Assembly (NCBI GenBank): GCA_023457935.1 | Contig: JAEXBA010000084.1 | Location: 1-19,693, forward strand | Direction: 5' to 3' | Source: Bacteroidota bacterium | GTDB taxonomy: Bacteria > Bacteroidota > Bacteroidia > Flavobacteriales > Weeksellaceae | DNA: 19,693 nucleotides | Part shown: in pieces, positions 1 through 7,401 of the stretch | How the letters are laid out: the number at the start of each line of letters is the position of its first letter | How positions within the stretch are numbered: position 1 is the stretch's first letter | The notes under the pieces: generated by a model | What the model was told of the DNA's origin: nothing | Databases searched by the model: none | What the model saw: only the letters and a program-made list of their open reading frames with translations | Made by a program: the position numbers and the translations under genes

Positions 1-21
1 GCCTGAAATAGACTGTTTTTT

Positions 22-104
22 GACTTTTTTAGCTTTGTTTTTCGAAAAATCAAAAATAGAAAACTTCAAAAATCGGATTTTTAAACAAAGCGAAAAAAAA
101 AGAC
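22..104. repeat. AT-rich imperfect inverted repeat
   Basis: The arm at 32-51 pairs with the arm at 76-91. Its core, GCTTTGTTT at 32-40, is perfectly inverted as AAACAAAGC at 83-91, and AAAAATC at 45-51 matches GATTTTT at 76-82 after a four-base bulge (TTCG). The pairing can be stretched loosely outward into the T-rich tract at 22-31 and the A-rich tract at 93-104, with a 24-base A-rich loop. It lies just past the terminator of the S9 peptidase gene. It could be a second termination structure, part of a dispersed intergenic repeat, or the end of something outside the window; the sequence shown does not decide. Confidence 0.4.
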
Positions 105-122
105 TGTCCTTTTGAGACAGCC
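93..122 (-). terminator. Rho-independent terminator of the S9 peptidase gene
   Basis: Read on the minus strand, GGCTGTC pairs with GACAGTC (116-122 with 102-108, one G-T wobble) across a seven-base loop, followed by nine T (93-101). It begins about ten bases after the stop codon of the S9 peptidase gene. Confidence 0.8.
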
Positions 123-131
123 TCTTCAATA

Positions 132-2537
132 TTAATTTTTCAGACATTTCTCCAGAAACTGATCCTGTTCCCATAGGACATGCAGGATACTTTCTTTTGC
201 AGCATATCCGTGCGATTCTTTAGGTAACAGAACCATTCTAACGGGCGCTCCAAGGTTTTTCAGTGCCTGGAAATAACGTTCGGTCTGCAAAGTGAAAGTT
301 CCCGGATTATTATCGGCATCGCCATGAATCAGCAGCATCGGCGTTTTCATTTTTTCTGCATTCATAAACGGCGACATTGTGTGGTACAGCGTTGGATTAT
401 CCCAGTAATTTCTCTGTTCACTCTGAAATCCAAACGGCGTTAAAGTCCGGTTATAAGCCCCGCTTCTTGCAATTCCACATTTATAATCTTTTGAGTGTGT
501 CAGAAGATTTGCAGTCATAAACGCTCCGTAGGAATGTCCGCCTACTGCAACTTTGTTTCGGTCAATATATCCGAGTTTGTCTAAAGCTTCAATTGCGGCT
601 TTTCCGTTGGCAACAAGCTGCGGAACGAAGGTGTCATTCGGTTCTGTTTTTCCTTCTCCGATAATTGGGAACGCGGCATCATCCAGAACGGCATATCCTT
701 TCGTTACCCAATACACAAATGAACCATAATAAGGATATGTGAATTCATTCGCGTTTTTGGTATTCTGGCCGGCAGTGTTTTTGTCTTTATATTCAGCTGG
801 ATAAGCCCAGATCAACAGCGGAAGTTTTTCTTTTTTTGTTTTTCTGTCGTAATTGGCCGGAAGATAAAGCGTTCCCGTCAGTTCAACTCCGTCATTTCTT
901 CTGTAGGAAATTACTTCTTTATACACATTTCCAAGACTTGAGAACGGATTTGCAAAAGAAGTAACAGCCGTTGCTTTTCCGTTTCTGATGTTTCTTTTGA
1001 AATAGTTTGGATAATCTGTAGCCGATTCCTGAACTACAAGAATCTCACCTTTTTTAGCATCCAGAATATCTATAATATCTTCCTTGGAATTTTTCAGAGC
1101 AGAAGTGTACAGACGTTTTTTGTTCAGACTATTCATGTAAAGTTCATCTACAAACGGTTTCTGGCCCTCTTTTGTGAAACCTTCGCCAATGAGATATCCT
1201 TTTCCGTTCTGAATGTCGATTACCGTTTTGCCCATTTCATTTTTTGTTGTATTGAAATTTCCCGGATCGCTGTAAACATCCTGATAATTCCGGTCTTCAA
1301 TAATTCTTGAGTTACCGGAGTTCAGATCAATCAGATAGGATTTGGAATTTCTGGTGTCGTACCAACTGTCGCTTACTAGTGCATAGTGTGAATTTGACCA
1401 ACTCACGCCACGATAACGCTGCTTCGTTTTGAAGAATGTTTTCGGTGCATTGCTGAACGGCGCTTCCCACAGAAAAATCTCATCACGGAAATCCGCTGCT
1501 TTTGCCTGGTCGCCACCGTCAAGAGCTTCAGCGTATACCAAAGTTGCGGGCTGATCATCGCGCCATGTCATGCTTCTTTTTCCGGTTCTTACCGATGAAA
1601 ACCCCTTCGGCATAATTTCATTAAGCGGAACTTCATTCACCGTCTTTACCAGATTTCCGTTTAGATCGTATACATTTGAAGTCATCGGAAATCTGCTCAG
1701 CGGAACAATATAGGAATACGGTTTCTTGATTGTTGTGAGCATCAGATAATTTCCGTCGGGAGAGAATGAACTTCCTGCATAAATATCTGCATCTTTGAAT
1801 TTCATTGAGTTTCCGTTGATTGAAACCTTATGAAGTTCTGAACGTGTAAGCGTTTCAAAATTCTGTTCATCCTGCGGATTTTTCAGAAGATCCTGATAGG
1901 TACGGTTTTGTGAAACTTTGCCGTCGGATGTGGAAACAATCGGTCCGGCAGGCAAATCCCTGCTTGAATCCAAAAGCTCCGGACGGTTTTGCGGAATCAT
2001 TTTAACCAGAAGGTTTTCAGAATCGCGATACCAAACAAAAGGAGAACCGAGGTTGGCATTCAGACGGTCATCGGTAAGTTTCTTTGCGGTTGCGCTGGCC
2101 ATGTCCAGAACCCAAAGTTCCACGCCTTTTGCTGTGGTGTTGGTGAAAGCAAATTTTTTCTCATCGGGAGAAAAAGACATGTTGGCAATTTTCGGATTTG
2201 CGGGCAAACCTTTTACCTGGATTTCCTTTTTATCATTGAATTTTCTGACTTTCAAGTTCGTGATATAAGTCACCGTACTCGAAATATTGGTTACCGGATT
2301 TACACGAAGGCCGGCAAGTTTCATTTCCTGCTGATTCAGATCGTCCAGTGTTTTGTATGTATTCCGGTGTGCGAAGATGAGCCAGTCTTTCTTGCTGTTC
2401 ATGTAAATGGAAGGCGGTCGTTCGAAATCGGCGAGCTGAAGAATTTCCGCAGAAGGTTTCTGATAGGTAATATTTTCCTGTGCGTGTAAGCTTACAGACG
2501 TGAAAAGCAGAAACGCTGCAATTTTTAGAATTTTCAT
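132..2537 (-). CDS. Exported S9 family serine peptidase (S9D, glutamyl-endopeptidase-like)
   Basis: A predicted secreted or periplasmic prolyl-oligopeptidase-fold peptidase of 801 residues. Residues 1-19 form a signal peptide (MKILKIAAFLLFTSVSLHA, then Q). A WD/beta-propeller-like region follows to about residue 530, then an alpha/beta-hydrolase domain. The nucleophile is Ser669 in GGHSYGAF; the acid lies in HGDADNNPGT (about 738-747); the base is His776 in ESHGYAAKES. The HGxxDNNPGTF block and the ESILHVLWE tail resemble the S9D glutamyl endopeptidases (chloroplast CGEP type) more than dipeptidyl peptidase IV; this subfamily call is from memory of the motifs. An in-frame ATG lies nine codons upstream (2562-2564), but starting there would put a charged stretch before the signal peptide, so the inner ATG is preferred. 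The gene is flanked by its own terminator and by that of doxX, so it is probably monocistronic. It likely degrades peptides for nutrition. Confidence 0.9.
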   Translation of the reverse strand: MKILKIAAFLLFTSVSLHAQENITYQKPSAEILQLADFERPPSIYMNSKKDWLIFAHRNTYKTLDDLNQQEMKLAGLRVNPVTNISSTVTYITNLKVRKFNDKKEIQVKGLPANPKIANMSFSPDEKKFAFTNTTAKGVELWVLDMASATAKKLTDDRLNANLGSPFVWYRDSENLLVKMIPQNRPELLDSSRDLPAGPIVSTSDGKVSQNRTYQDLLKNPQDEQNFETLTRSELHKVSINGNSMKFKDADIYAGSSFSPDGNYLMLTTIKKPYSYIVPLSRFPMTSNVYDLNGNLVKTVNEVPLNEIMPKGFSSVRTGKRSMTWRDDQPATLVYAEALDGGDQAKAADFRDEIFLWEAPFSNAPKTFFKTKQRYRGVSWSNSHYALVSDSWYDTRNSKSYLIDLNSGNSRIIEDRNYQDVYSDPGNFNTTKNEMGKTVIDIQNGKGYLIGEGFTKEGQKPFVDELYMNSLNKKRLYTSALKNSKEDIIDILDAKKGEILVVQESATDYPNYFKRNIRNGKATAVTSFANPFSSLGNVYKEVISYRRNDGVELTGTLYLPANYDRKTKKEKLPLLIWAYPAEYKDKNTAGQNTKNANEFTYPYYGSFVYWVTKGYAVLDDAAFPIIGEGKTEPNDTFVPQLVANGKAAIEALDKLGYIDRNKVAVGGHSYGAFMTANLLTHSKDYKCGIARSGAYNRTLTPFGFQSEQRNYWDNPTLYHTMSPFMNAEKMKTPMLLIHGDADNNPGTFTLQTERYFQALKNLGAPVRMVLLPKESHGYAAKESILHVLWEQDQFLEKCLKN

Positions 2538-2572
2538 TGAATCATTTTTCACGAAAATAATCATTTAAAAAC

Positions 2573-2595
2573 AAAAAAGCAGCACGAATGCTGCT
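2573..2595 (-). terminator. Rho-independent terminator of the DoxX gene
   Basis: On the minus strand a perfect seven-base stem, AGCAGCA/TGCTGCT (2578-2584 with 2589-2595), closes on a TTCG tetraloop and is followed by six T (2573-2578). It sits 22 bases after the doxX stop and separates that gene from the S9 peptidase gene. Confidence 0.85.
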
Positions 2596-2617
2596 CAGAA
2601 TATTCTTTATGATAAGA

Positions 2618-3049
2618 TTACCACCGTGATTCCCTTCTCTTGCTGATCATGGCGTCTACCGAAAAATCGCGCGGACCGAATGCCCAGATTAAGATGTAAA
2701 TTACAAGATAAAGAAGGCTGGATTCCATTACTTTGAAACCGTCGGCCATATGCGCACCAAAAGCGGCAACGGTCATAGTGAAAATCAGGATTATAGCGGC
2801 AACTCTTGTAAAAAGACCTAACATAATAAGAATGGAACATCCAATTTCAACGATAATTGCCAATATTAAACTTGTAGATGGTCCCAGTCCCAAAAAATCA
2901 AAAAACTTGATTTCTCCGCCGGCAAGATACTTTTCAATTTTAGGTAATCCGTGCAATAAAATCATCGAAATACCAATGAAAATCCGCACCAATAACATGA
3001 CGGTATTCGTGACAGCCGGAATGGTTTTTACAGACGTCAGATAGTTCAT
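2618..3049 (-). CDS. DoxX family membrane protein
   Basis: A 143-residue inner-membrane protein of the DoxX/DoxD-like family. Four hydrophobic helices are visible at about residues 16-34, 59-80, 83-100 and 110-126. They carry typical family marks: an R-x-x-x-G-x-x-M in the first helix followed by LHGLPKI, a Glu in the second helix (VEIG, about 68) followed by GLFTR, and the FGAHMADGF turn after the third. Family members are linked to quinone or thiol redox chemistry in some species, but the substrate cannot be told from sequence. An upstream in-frame TTG at 3056-3058 was rejected in favour of the ATG at 3047-3049. The gene lies 65 bases after era on the same strand; a possible promoter lies in that gap and a terminator follows, so it may be a separate unit. 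Confidence 0.85.
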   Translation of the reverse strand: MNYLTSVKTIPAVTNTVMLLVRIFIGISMILLHGLPKIEKYLAGGEIKFFDFLGLGPSTSLILAIIVEIGCSILIMLGLFTRVAAIILIFTMTVAAFGAHMADGFKVMESSLLYLVIYILIWAFGPRDFSVDAMISKRRESRW

Positions 3050-3066
3050 TTTAATCAATTTTTAAG

Positions 3067-3099
3067 CAAATCTATTAAAAAACCTTTATATAACGGCAA
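3067..3099 (-). promoter_or_regulatory. Candidate Bacteroidota promoter of doxX
   Basis: On the minus strand TAGATTTG (3067-3074) fits the -7 consensus TAnnTTTG. A TTG (3097-3099) lies 22 bases upstream, slightly long for the -33 element. The ATG is 17 bases downstream of the motif. Confidence 0.45.
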
Positions 3100-3114
3100 T
3101 TCTGCGTTTTTCCT

Positions 3115-3990
3115 CTAACGGTAGCCGAAATTTTTTAAATCTCTTTCGTTCTTCCGCCAGTCTTTTTTTACCTTAACAAACAGATTCAGATGAATTTTTT
3201 TTGCGAAAAATTTCTCAAGATCAATTCTGGCTTCGGTTCCTACTTTCTTGATGGCTTCTCCTTTATGACCGATGATGATTCCTTTCTGTGTATCGCGTTC
3301 CACGTAAATAATGGAATCGATGAAGATGATTCCTTCCTTTTCCTTGAACTGTTCCGTCACCACTTCAACAGAATACGGAATTTCCTTTTCGTAATTCAGA
3401 AGGATTTTTTCTCGGATCGCTTCGTTCACAAAAAAACGTTCCGGTTTGTCGGTAAACTGGTCTTTGTCGTAGTAAGGCGGATTTTCCGGAAGTAACGATT
3501 TCAGTTTTGGCAGAATGATTTCTGTATTAAAATTTTTCAGTGCAGAAATAGGCAGAATTTCAGCTTTTGGAATGCGCTCATGCCAAAGTTCCATGGCTTT
3601 TTCAAGATCAGCCTGGTTCGAAGAATCAATTTTGTTAACCAAAATTAGTACGGGAACCGGAATTTTATTGAGTTTTTCAATCAGGAATTCATTCGGTTCA
3701 GATTTGTCAAGAATGTCCACAATGAACAGAAAAACATCGGCATCCTGCAAAGAGTCCTTCACAAAATCCATCATTTTTTCCTGAAGTCCGTATTTCGGAT
3801 CCAAAACTCCCGGAGTATCCGAGAACACAATCTGAAGATCTTCTTCGTTATAAATTCCAAAAATCCGGTGACGCGTTGTCTGTGCTTTCTGCGTAACAAT
3901 AGCCAGCTTTTCGCCCATCAAAGCGTTGAGAAGCGTTGATTTTCCGGCGTTCGGTTTGCCTACTATATTTACAAATCCTGCTTTATGCAT
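3115..3990 (-). CDS. era: GTPase Era
   Basis: Era, the GTPase that binds 16S rRNA and helps 30S subunit maturation; it acts in the cytoplasm and at the membrane. The 291-residue length is normal. The G1 P-loop is GKPNAGKS (11-18), a conserved TT lies in the switch I region (about 38-39), G3 is DTPG (58-61), G4 is NKID (119-122) and G5 is ISALK (148-152). The C-terminal KH domain has the RNA-binding signature GHKGEAIKKVG (241-251) and the usual KVKKDWR..ERDLKNFGY ending. Era lies 124 bases downstream of the methyltransferase gene with a weak promoter-like motif in between, and 65 bases upstream of doxX. Nothing is missing or unusual in the protein. Confidence 0.97.
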   Translation of the reverse strand: MHKAGFVNIVGKPNAGKSTLLNALMGEKLAIVTQKAQTTRHRIFGIYNEEDLQIVFSDTPGVLDPKYGLQEKMMDFVKDSLQDADVFLFIVDILDKSEPNEFLIEKLNKIPVPVLILVNKIDSSNQADLEKAMELWHERIPKAEILPISALKNFNTEIILPKLKSLLPENPPYYDKDQFTDKPERFFVNEAIREKILLNYEKEIPYSVEVVTEQFKEKEGIIFIDSIIYVERDTQKGIIIGHKGEAIKKVGTEARIDLEKFFAKKIHLNLFVKVKKDWRKNERDLKNFGYR

Positions 3991-4024
3991 TATTGTTGAT
4001 TAAAGTGTATTATTAAAGATTCTG

Positions 4025-4032
4025 CAAAATTA
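4025..4032 (-). promoter_or_regulatory. Possible -7 element upstream of era
   Basis: TAATTTTG on the minus strand fits TAnnTTTG and lies 34 bases before the era ATG. No TTG is seen at the expected -33 distance, so this may be chance in AT-rich DNA. Confidence 0.3.
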
Positions 4033-4114
4033 CAGAAATCTTTTTTGAATGATATTTTGAGGAAATATGAGTCTCCGTGATGCGGTTAAAAATTCAGATT
4101 GAGAAAAGATGCCT

Positions 4115-4879
4115 TTACTTTTTGAAAACTACAGGAAGAATTTCATTTTCCATCAAACCGTATTTTCTGATGTCTTCTTTTGAGATTTTCTGCGAGTAAA
4201 ACAAAGGTTCTGTTTCAAAGCCGACGCTCCTCAAACGGTCGAAATAATCCATTCCATACCAACGGACATGATCGTACTGGCCGAAATGCTTCTGTCTTTC
4301 CTTTGGATCTTTAATGGTGAAATCTTCGTAGGTTTTTTCCAGTGAATTTTTCATCGGAACCTGGAAAATTCCCCAGCCGCCGTGTTTCATCACACGAAAA
4401 AGTTCGCTCATCGCTTTACGGTCGTCTTCAATATGCTCCAGAACGTGATTGCAGATCACCACATCAAAACTTTCACTGTCGAAGGGCAAATCCAGAATAT
4501 CGGCTTTCACATCCACAATCGGTGAAAAAAGATCGGCCGAAGTATAATCCAGGTTTTTCATTTTCTTGAATTTCCGCAGAAATTCCTGTTCCGGTGCGAT
4601 ATGCAGAACTTGATAATTCTTCGTGAAAAAATCAGTTTCATTCTGAAGATACAGCCACATCTGCCGGTGACGTTCCAGACTCAATGTTCCCGGGGAAAGT
4701 GCATTTGGGCGCTGTTTTCCGTAACCGTAAGGCAAGAATTTCCGGTAAGATTTTCCATTGATCGGATCCTGAAACTGATTTCCCTTGAAATATAAATCAA
4801 TTAACGGCCGAGCAGCGATGCTCAGATTAATGAGAACCGGCCGTGGAATAATATTGAGAACGGTTTTGATGAATCCCAT
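4115..4879 (-). CDS. Class I SAM-dependent methyltransferase (Methyltransf_11 type)
   Basis: A 254-residue cytoplasmic methyltransferase of unknown substrate. The SAM-binding Rossmann core starts at motif I, VLHIAPEQ (91-98), which has His-Ala-Pro-Glu in place of the common D/E-x-G-x-G. Motif II/III is DVKADILDLPFDSESFDVVIC (123-143, with the conserved acidic and DLPF residues), followed by HVLEHIEDD (145-153) and a post-motif GGWGIFQVP (167-175). The HVLEH block is typical of the UbiE/Methyltransf_11 group. The N-terminal 90 residues lack a recognised domain but contain hydrophobic, basic segments. Its ATG overlaps the TGA of map by one base (TGATG), so translation is probably coupled to map. 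The overlap may be chance packing rather than a shared job. The family is well supported, the substrate unknown. Confidence 0.85.
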   Translation of the reverse strand: MGFIKTVLNIIPRPVLINLSIAARPLIDLYFKGNQFQDPINGKSYRKFLPYGYGKQRPNALSPGTLSLERHRQMWLYLQNETDFFTKNYQVLHIAPEQEFLRKFKKMKNLDYTSADLFSPIVDVKADILDLPFDSESFDVVICNHVLEHIEDDRKAMSELFRVMKHGGWGIFQVPMKNSLEKTYEDFTIKDPKERQKHFGQYDHVRWYGMDYFDRLRSVGFETEPLFYSQKISKEDIRKYGLMENEILPVVFKK

Positions 4880-5688
4880 CAGAAATCCATTGTAAACGGT
4901 TTTTCTTCGTCACTTTCAATTCCCAATGCTTCGTAAACGTATTTGAACGTTGAGAGCAAAACCGGTTTTCCGTTGATAATGCAGACATCATGTTCGAAAT
5001 GTGCAGAAGGCGAATTGTCTTTGGAAGTCACCGTCCAGCCGTCGCTGTGGAATTTCACTTCGTGCGTTCCGAGATTAATCATCGGTTCAATCGCCAAAGC
5101 AATTCCGTCTTTCAGGACTTTTCCGCTTCCTTTTCTTCCGTAATTCGGAACTTGAGGGTCTTCGTGCATTTTTCTGCCCAAACCATGACCAACCAATTCA
5201 CGGACAACGCCGTAGCCGTGGCTTTCACAATACGTCTGAATTGCATTTGAGATATCTCCCACTCTTTTTCCGCGAACGCACTGCTCAATTCCTTTATAAA
5301 GCGATTCCTTAGTTACTTTCAGAAGTTTTTTAGTTTCGGGAGCAACTTCGCCCACTTCAAAAGAATAAGCATGATCGCCGTAAAAACCGTTCATGTAAAC
5401 ACCGCAGTCAACGGAAAGAATATCACCGTCAACCAAAGGTTTATCGTTCGGAATTCCGTGAACCACTTCTGCATTTGGGGAAATACAAAGGTTTTTTGGA
5501 AATCCGTACATTCCTAAAAATGCCGGTTCGCCACCGTTGTCGCGGATGAATTCCGCTGCAATTTTATCAATATGATTGGTCGTAACTCCCGGCTTAATTT
5601 CTTTGGCAACCATTCCCAAAGTTTTGGAAACCAACTGCGCACTTTCACGCATTAAACGCAGTTCGTCGAGTGTTTTTAGTTGAATCAT
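4879..5688 (-). CDS. map: Methionine aminopeptidase, type I
   Basis: Removes the N-terminal methionine from nascent cytosolic proteins. The 269 residues form a pita-bread fold metalloprotease. The five metal ligands of the family are all visible: Asp94 in VDCG, Asp105 in GDHAYSF, His168 in GHGLG, Glu201 in IEPM and Glu232 in FEHDV. The substrate His77 in VVHGIP is present too. There is no N-terminal zinc-finger extension, as expected for type Ia enzymes. A short C-terminal tail (about 250-269) goes slightly beyond the minimal enzyme. The methyltransferase gene follows with a one-base overlap. The 76 bases upstream hold TGTAAC repeats but no clear TAnnTTTG motif, so map may be co-transcribed with the HAD gene upstream. 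Confidence 0.97.
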   Translation of the reverse strand: MIQLKTLDELRLMRESAQLVSKTLGMVAKEIKPGVTTNHIDKIAAEFIRDNGGEPAFLGMYGFPKNLCISPNAEVVHGIPNDKPLVDGDILSVDCGVYMNGFYGDHAYSFEVGEVAPETKKLLKVTKESLYKGIEQCVRGKRVGDISNAIQTYCESHGYGVVRELVGHGLGRKMHEDPQVPNYGRKGSGKVLKDGIALAIEPMINLGTHEVKFHSDGWTVTSKDNSPSAHFEHDVCIINGKPVLLSTFKYVYEALGIESDEEKPFTMDF

Positions 5689-5692
5689 GAAT

Positions 5693-5724
5693 AATGTAAC
5701 GATTTATCAATGTAACAGTGTAAC
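5693..5724. repeat. Short TGTAAC direct repeats upstream of map
   Basis: TGTAAC occurs three times at 5695-5700, 5711-5716 and 5719-5724, within a looser repeated AATGTAAC unit about 16-18 bases apart. It fills the spacer between the HAD gene and map. It may be a decayed intergenic repeat or protein-binding sites; no function can be shown. Confidence 0.4.
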
Positions 5725-5764
5725 AATAATTGCTAGACTTTTACATTCTACAGATTGGTAAATT

Positions 5765-6196
5765 TTACCAGAAAAGACCTTTCTTTTTCTCTTTTTTCAG
5801 TTTTGAATAAGCCAGAACTTCGCCGCCGTCAACACGGAATTCAATTCTCTCGTTGATGATGTTATAAATTTCGCCCCAACCCGGAAAACCGCCAAGATTT
5901 CGGTCATCAATAAAAAGATCAGCGTCAATTTTTCTGGAAGCTTCAGCGTTGTCGAAAATTTCACCTTCAAAACTGGAATTAACGGCATAGAATTCAACAC
6001 CGTTCTTACGGCAGAATTCAACGGCTTCATCTAAAGTTTTGCCGTGGCGGTATGTCCAAAGAATCAGACGGTAGCCCTCACTCTGAAGTTTTTTTAAAGT
6101 TTCAAAAACAAAGGTTTTCGGCTTTCCGATTCCAGGATAGGCATCATCTACGATGGTTCCGTCAAAATCGATTGCAAGTTTTTTATTGCTTTTCAT
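5765..6196 (-). CDS. Small HAD-superfamily hydrolase (BT0820-like)
   Basis: A 143-residue HAD-fold protein. The nucleophile motif is DFDGT (Asp10, Asp12). Motif II is the Thr in LILWTYR (about Thr48), followed by a HGKTLDEAVEFC helix. The acidic motif IV is LFIDDRNLGG (Asp97-Asp98). No cap insertion of size is present, so the active site is probably open and could act on large or phosphoprotein-like substrates. The protein resembles the small Bacteroidota HAD group that includes Bacteroides BT0820, whose function is unknown to me. An in-frame TTG at 6221-6223 would add nine residues but overlaps the candidate promoter, so the ATG at 6194-6196 is chosen. It lies 76 bases upstream of map on the same strand. 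Confidence 0.85.
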   Translation of the reverse strand: MKSNKKLAIDFDGTIVDDAYPGIGKPKTFVFETLKKLQSEGYRLILWTYRHGKTLDEAVEFCRKNGVEFYAVNSSFEGEIFDNAEASRKIDADLFIDDRNLGGFPGWGEIYNIINERIEFRVDGGEVLAYSKLKKEKKKGLFW

Positions 6197-6220
6197 TTTT
6201 TGAAATTTTCTAGAATTCTG

Positions 6221-6228
6221 CAAAGATA
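6221..6228 (-). promoter_or_regulatory. Candidate promoter of the HAD gene
   Basis: TATCTTTG followed by CA on the minus strand is a very typical Bacteroidota -7 element (TAnnTTTG), 24 bases before the ATG. The -33 region falls inside the terminator hairpin of the desaturase gene and has no TTG. Confidence 0.55.
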
Positions 6229-6234
6229 CTAAAT

Positions 6235-6261
6235 AAAAAAAAGCGGCTGTTAACGCCGCTT
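6235..6261 (-). terminator. Rho-independent terminator of the acyl-ACP desaturase gene
   Basis: On the minus strand AAGCGGC (6255-6261) pairs perfectly with GCCGCTT (6241-6247) across a seven-base loop, GTTAACA, followed by eight T (6235-6242, sharing the last stem bases). It lies 24 bases after the stop codon. Confidence 0.85.
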
Positions 6262-6284
6262 CTATAATAATATGTGGTTTGTCA

Positions 6285-7262
6285 CTAACTTTTAACCCAC
6301 TTGAACTGATACTGTAAATCCGGAGTAGAAATTCTGTCGGTTACGCGCTGAAGTCTTCCCGGAAGTTTCATCAGATATTCCTGTGCTTTCTGTGCCTGCT
6401 CGTTCAGACCGCTAATGTGTTCAATTTTCCAGTCATCCAGAAGTTCCTTGAAAATATCAATGTAATCCTGAGCCGTGTACACCATGCATCTTTGTGCAGC
6501 ATCCGAAAAATGCGACCAAAGTTCTCCCGCTTTCTGTCCGCTCTCCCGCATCATGTGAGCCGGCATAACGATTTTTTTCTTCATCATATCTTCAAAAGCG
6601 AGCATCATTTCAGAAGGATCAAGTTCGAAGATTCTTTCAACAAAGTTTTTGTATGCTTTGGCGTGGCGCGCTTCATCCGCAGCAATCACGGCGCACATTT
6701 TAGCCAGCTTCTTGTTTCCGGTCTGTTTTGCAAAAGTCCCGACTCTTCTGTGTGAAATGTTGGTTGCTGTTTCCTGGAAACTGGTATAAACGAAGTTTCT
6801 GTACGGGTCCAGTGACGTTCCCAAATCAAAACCATCCTGAATAAGATACTGCGTTGTGATTTCCACTTCGCGCATATTAACACGGCCGCACAGGTACAGA
6901 TATTTGTTAAGAAGGTCGCCGTGGCGGTTTTCTTCTGCTGTCCACTGGCGAACCCACTGGCTCCATCCTTCACGGTTTTCCTGGTCTACACCGTCGATTC
7001 CCATAATCCAGCTTTCGTAGCTTGGCAAAGCTTCTTCAGTGATACAGTCGCCAATCAGAGTCACGAAAACGTCGTACTCCATTTCATGGGCAAATGTCTG
7101 AAGTTCATCAACATCATCCTTAAAACTGTCGCTTGAGGAATCAGGAAGGAAATCTGCGGGCTGCCAAATTTTTTCTACGGGTGTAAGGTATTTTTCAACA
7201 AAGGAGCTCACTTCACCACTCATTGATCGCATTACTTCCTGTCGAACCACTTTATTGTACAT
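6285..7262 (-). CDS. Soluble acyl-ACP desaturase (plant stearoyl-ACP desaturase type)
   Basis: A di-iron enzyme that introduces a cis double bond into acyl-ACP, feeding unsaturated fatty acid synthesis; it is soluble and uses a ferredoxin-like donor. The 325 residues match the family. The iron ligands can be read: Glu77 in TEEALPSYE; Glu111 and His114 in WTAEENRHG; Glu164 in FQETATNISH; Glu197 and His200 in ADEARHAK. This is the two-fold ExxH arrangement of the castor enzyme, with very close flanking residues. The position of the double bond cannot be predicted from the sequence. The gene has a good promoter and its own terminator, so it is probably monocistronic. FabI is encoded about 7 kb away in the window, not in one operon. 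Confidence 0.94.
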   Translation of the reverse strand: MYNKVVRQEVMRSMSGEVSSFVEKYLTPVEKIWQPADFLPDSSSDSFKDDVDELQTFAHEMEYDVFVTLIGDCITEEALPSYESWIMGIDGVDQENREGWSQWVRQWTAEENRHGDLLNKYLYLCGRVNMREVEITTQYLIQDGFDLGTSLDPYRNFVYTSFQETATNISHRRVGTFAKQTGNKKLAKMCAVIAADEARHAKAYKNFVERIFELDPSEMMLAFEDMMKKKIVMPAHMMRESGQKAGELWSHFSDAAQRCMVYTAQDYIDIFKELLDDWKIEHISGLNEQAQKAQEYLMKLPGRLQRVTDRISTPDLQYQFKWVKS

Positions 7263-7285
7263 TTTTATTTTTTTAGATAGAATTA

Positions 7286-7314
7286 CAAAAATAGGTTTTT
7301 CATAATTATTTCAA
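7286..7314 (-). promoter_or_regulatory. Promoter of the acyl-ACP desaturase gene
   Basis: On the minus strand a TTG (7312-7314) is followed after 18 bases by TATTTTTG (7286-7293), matching both Bacteroidota promoter elements at normal spacing. The ATG is 23 bases downstream of the -7 motif. This is the best promoter match in the window. Confidence 0.7.
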
Positions 7315-7336
7315 GCATAATAATTGCAGATTTTTC

Positions 7337-7377
7337 AAAAAAAATTACTGACTAACGCTTGTCAATCAGTAATTTTT
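7337..7377 (-). terminator. Rho-independent terminator of gpmI
   Basis: A 12-base perfect inverted repeat (7340-7351 with 7366-7377) extends inward with five further pairs, two of them G-T, to a four-base loop. On the minus strand it ends in eight T (7337-7344). It begins 24 bases after the gpmI stop codon. Confidence 0.85.
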
Positions 7378-7401
7378 GAATATTGTTTGGAATTTCTGAA
7401 C

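Noticed and set aside
1918..2489. Plus-strand open frames opposite the S9 peptidase gene
   Set aside because: They lie wholly inside a strong conserved gene, show low-complexity Phe/Cys-rich composition and no recognisable domain.
3050..3058. TTG start for the DoxX protein
   Set aside because: An ATG three codons downstream gives a normal N-terminus. The same reasoning rejects upstream TTG starts at 6221 (HAD), 9024 (SUI1) and 14994 (epimerase).
5756..5770. TGGTAAA/TTTACCA inverted repeat at the HAD stop codon as a terminator
   Set aside because: Only one base separates the arms, the stem is AT-rich and no T-tract follows.
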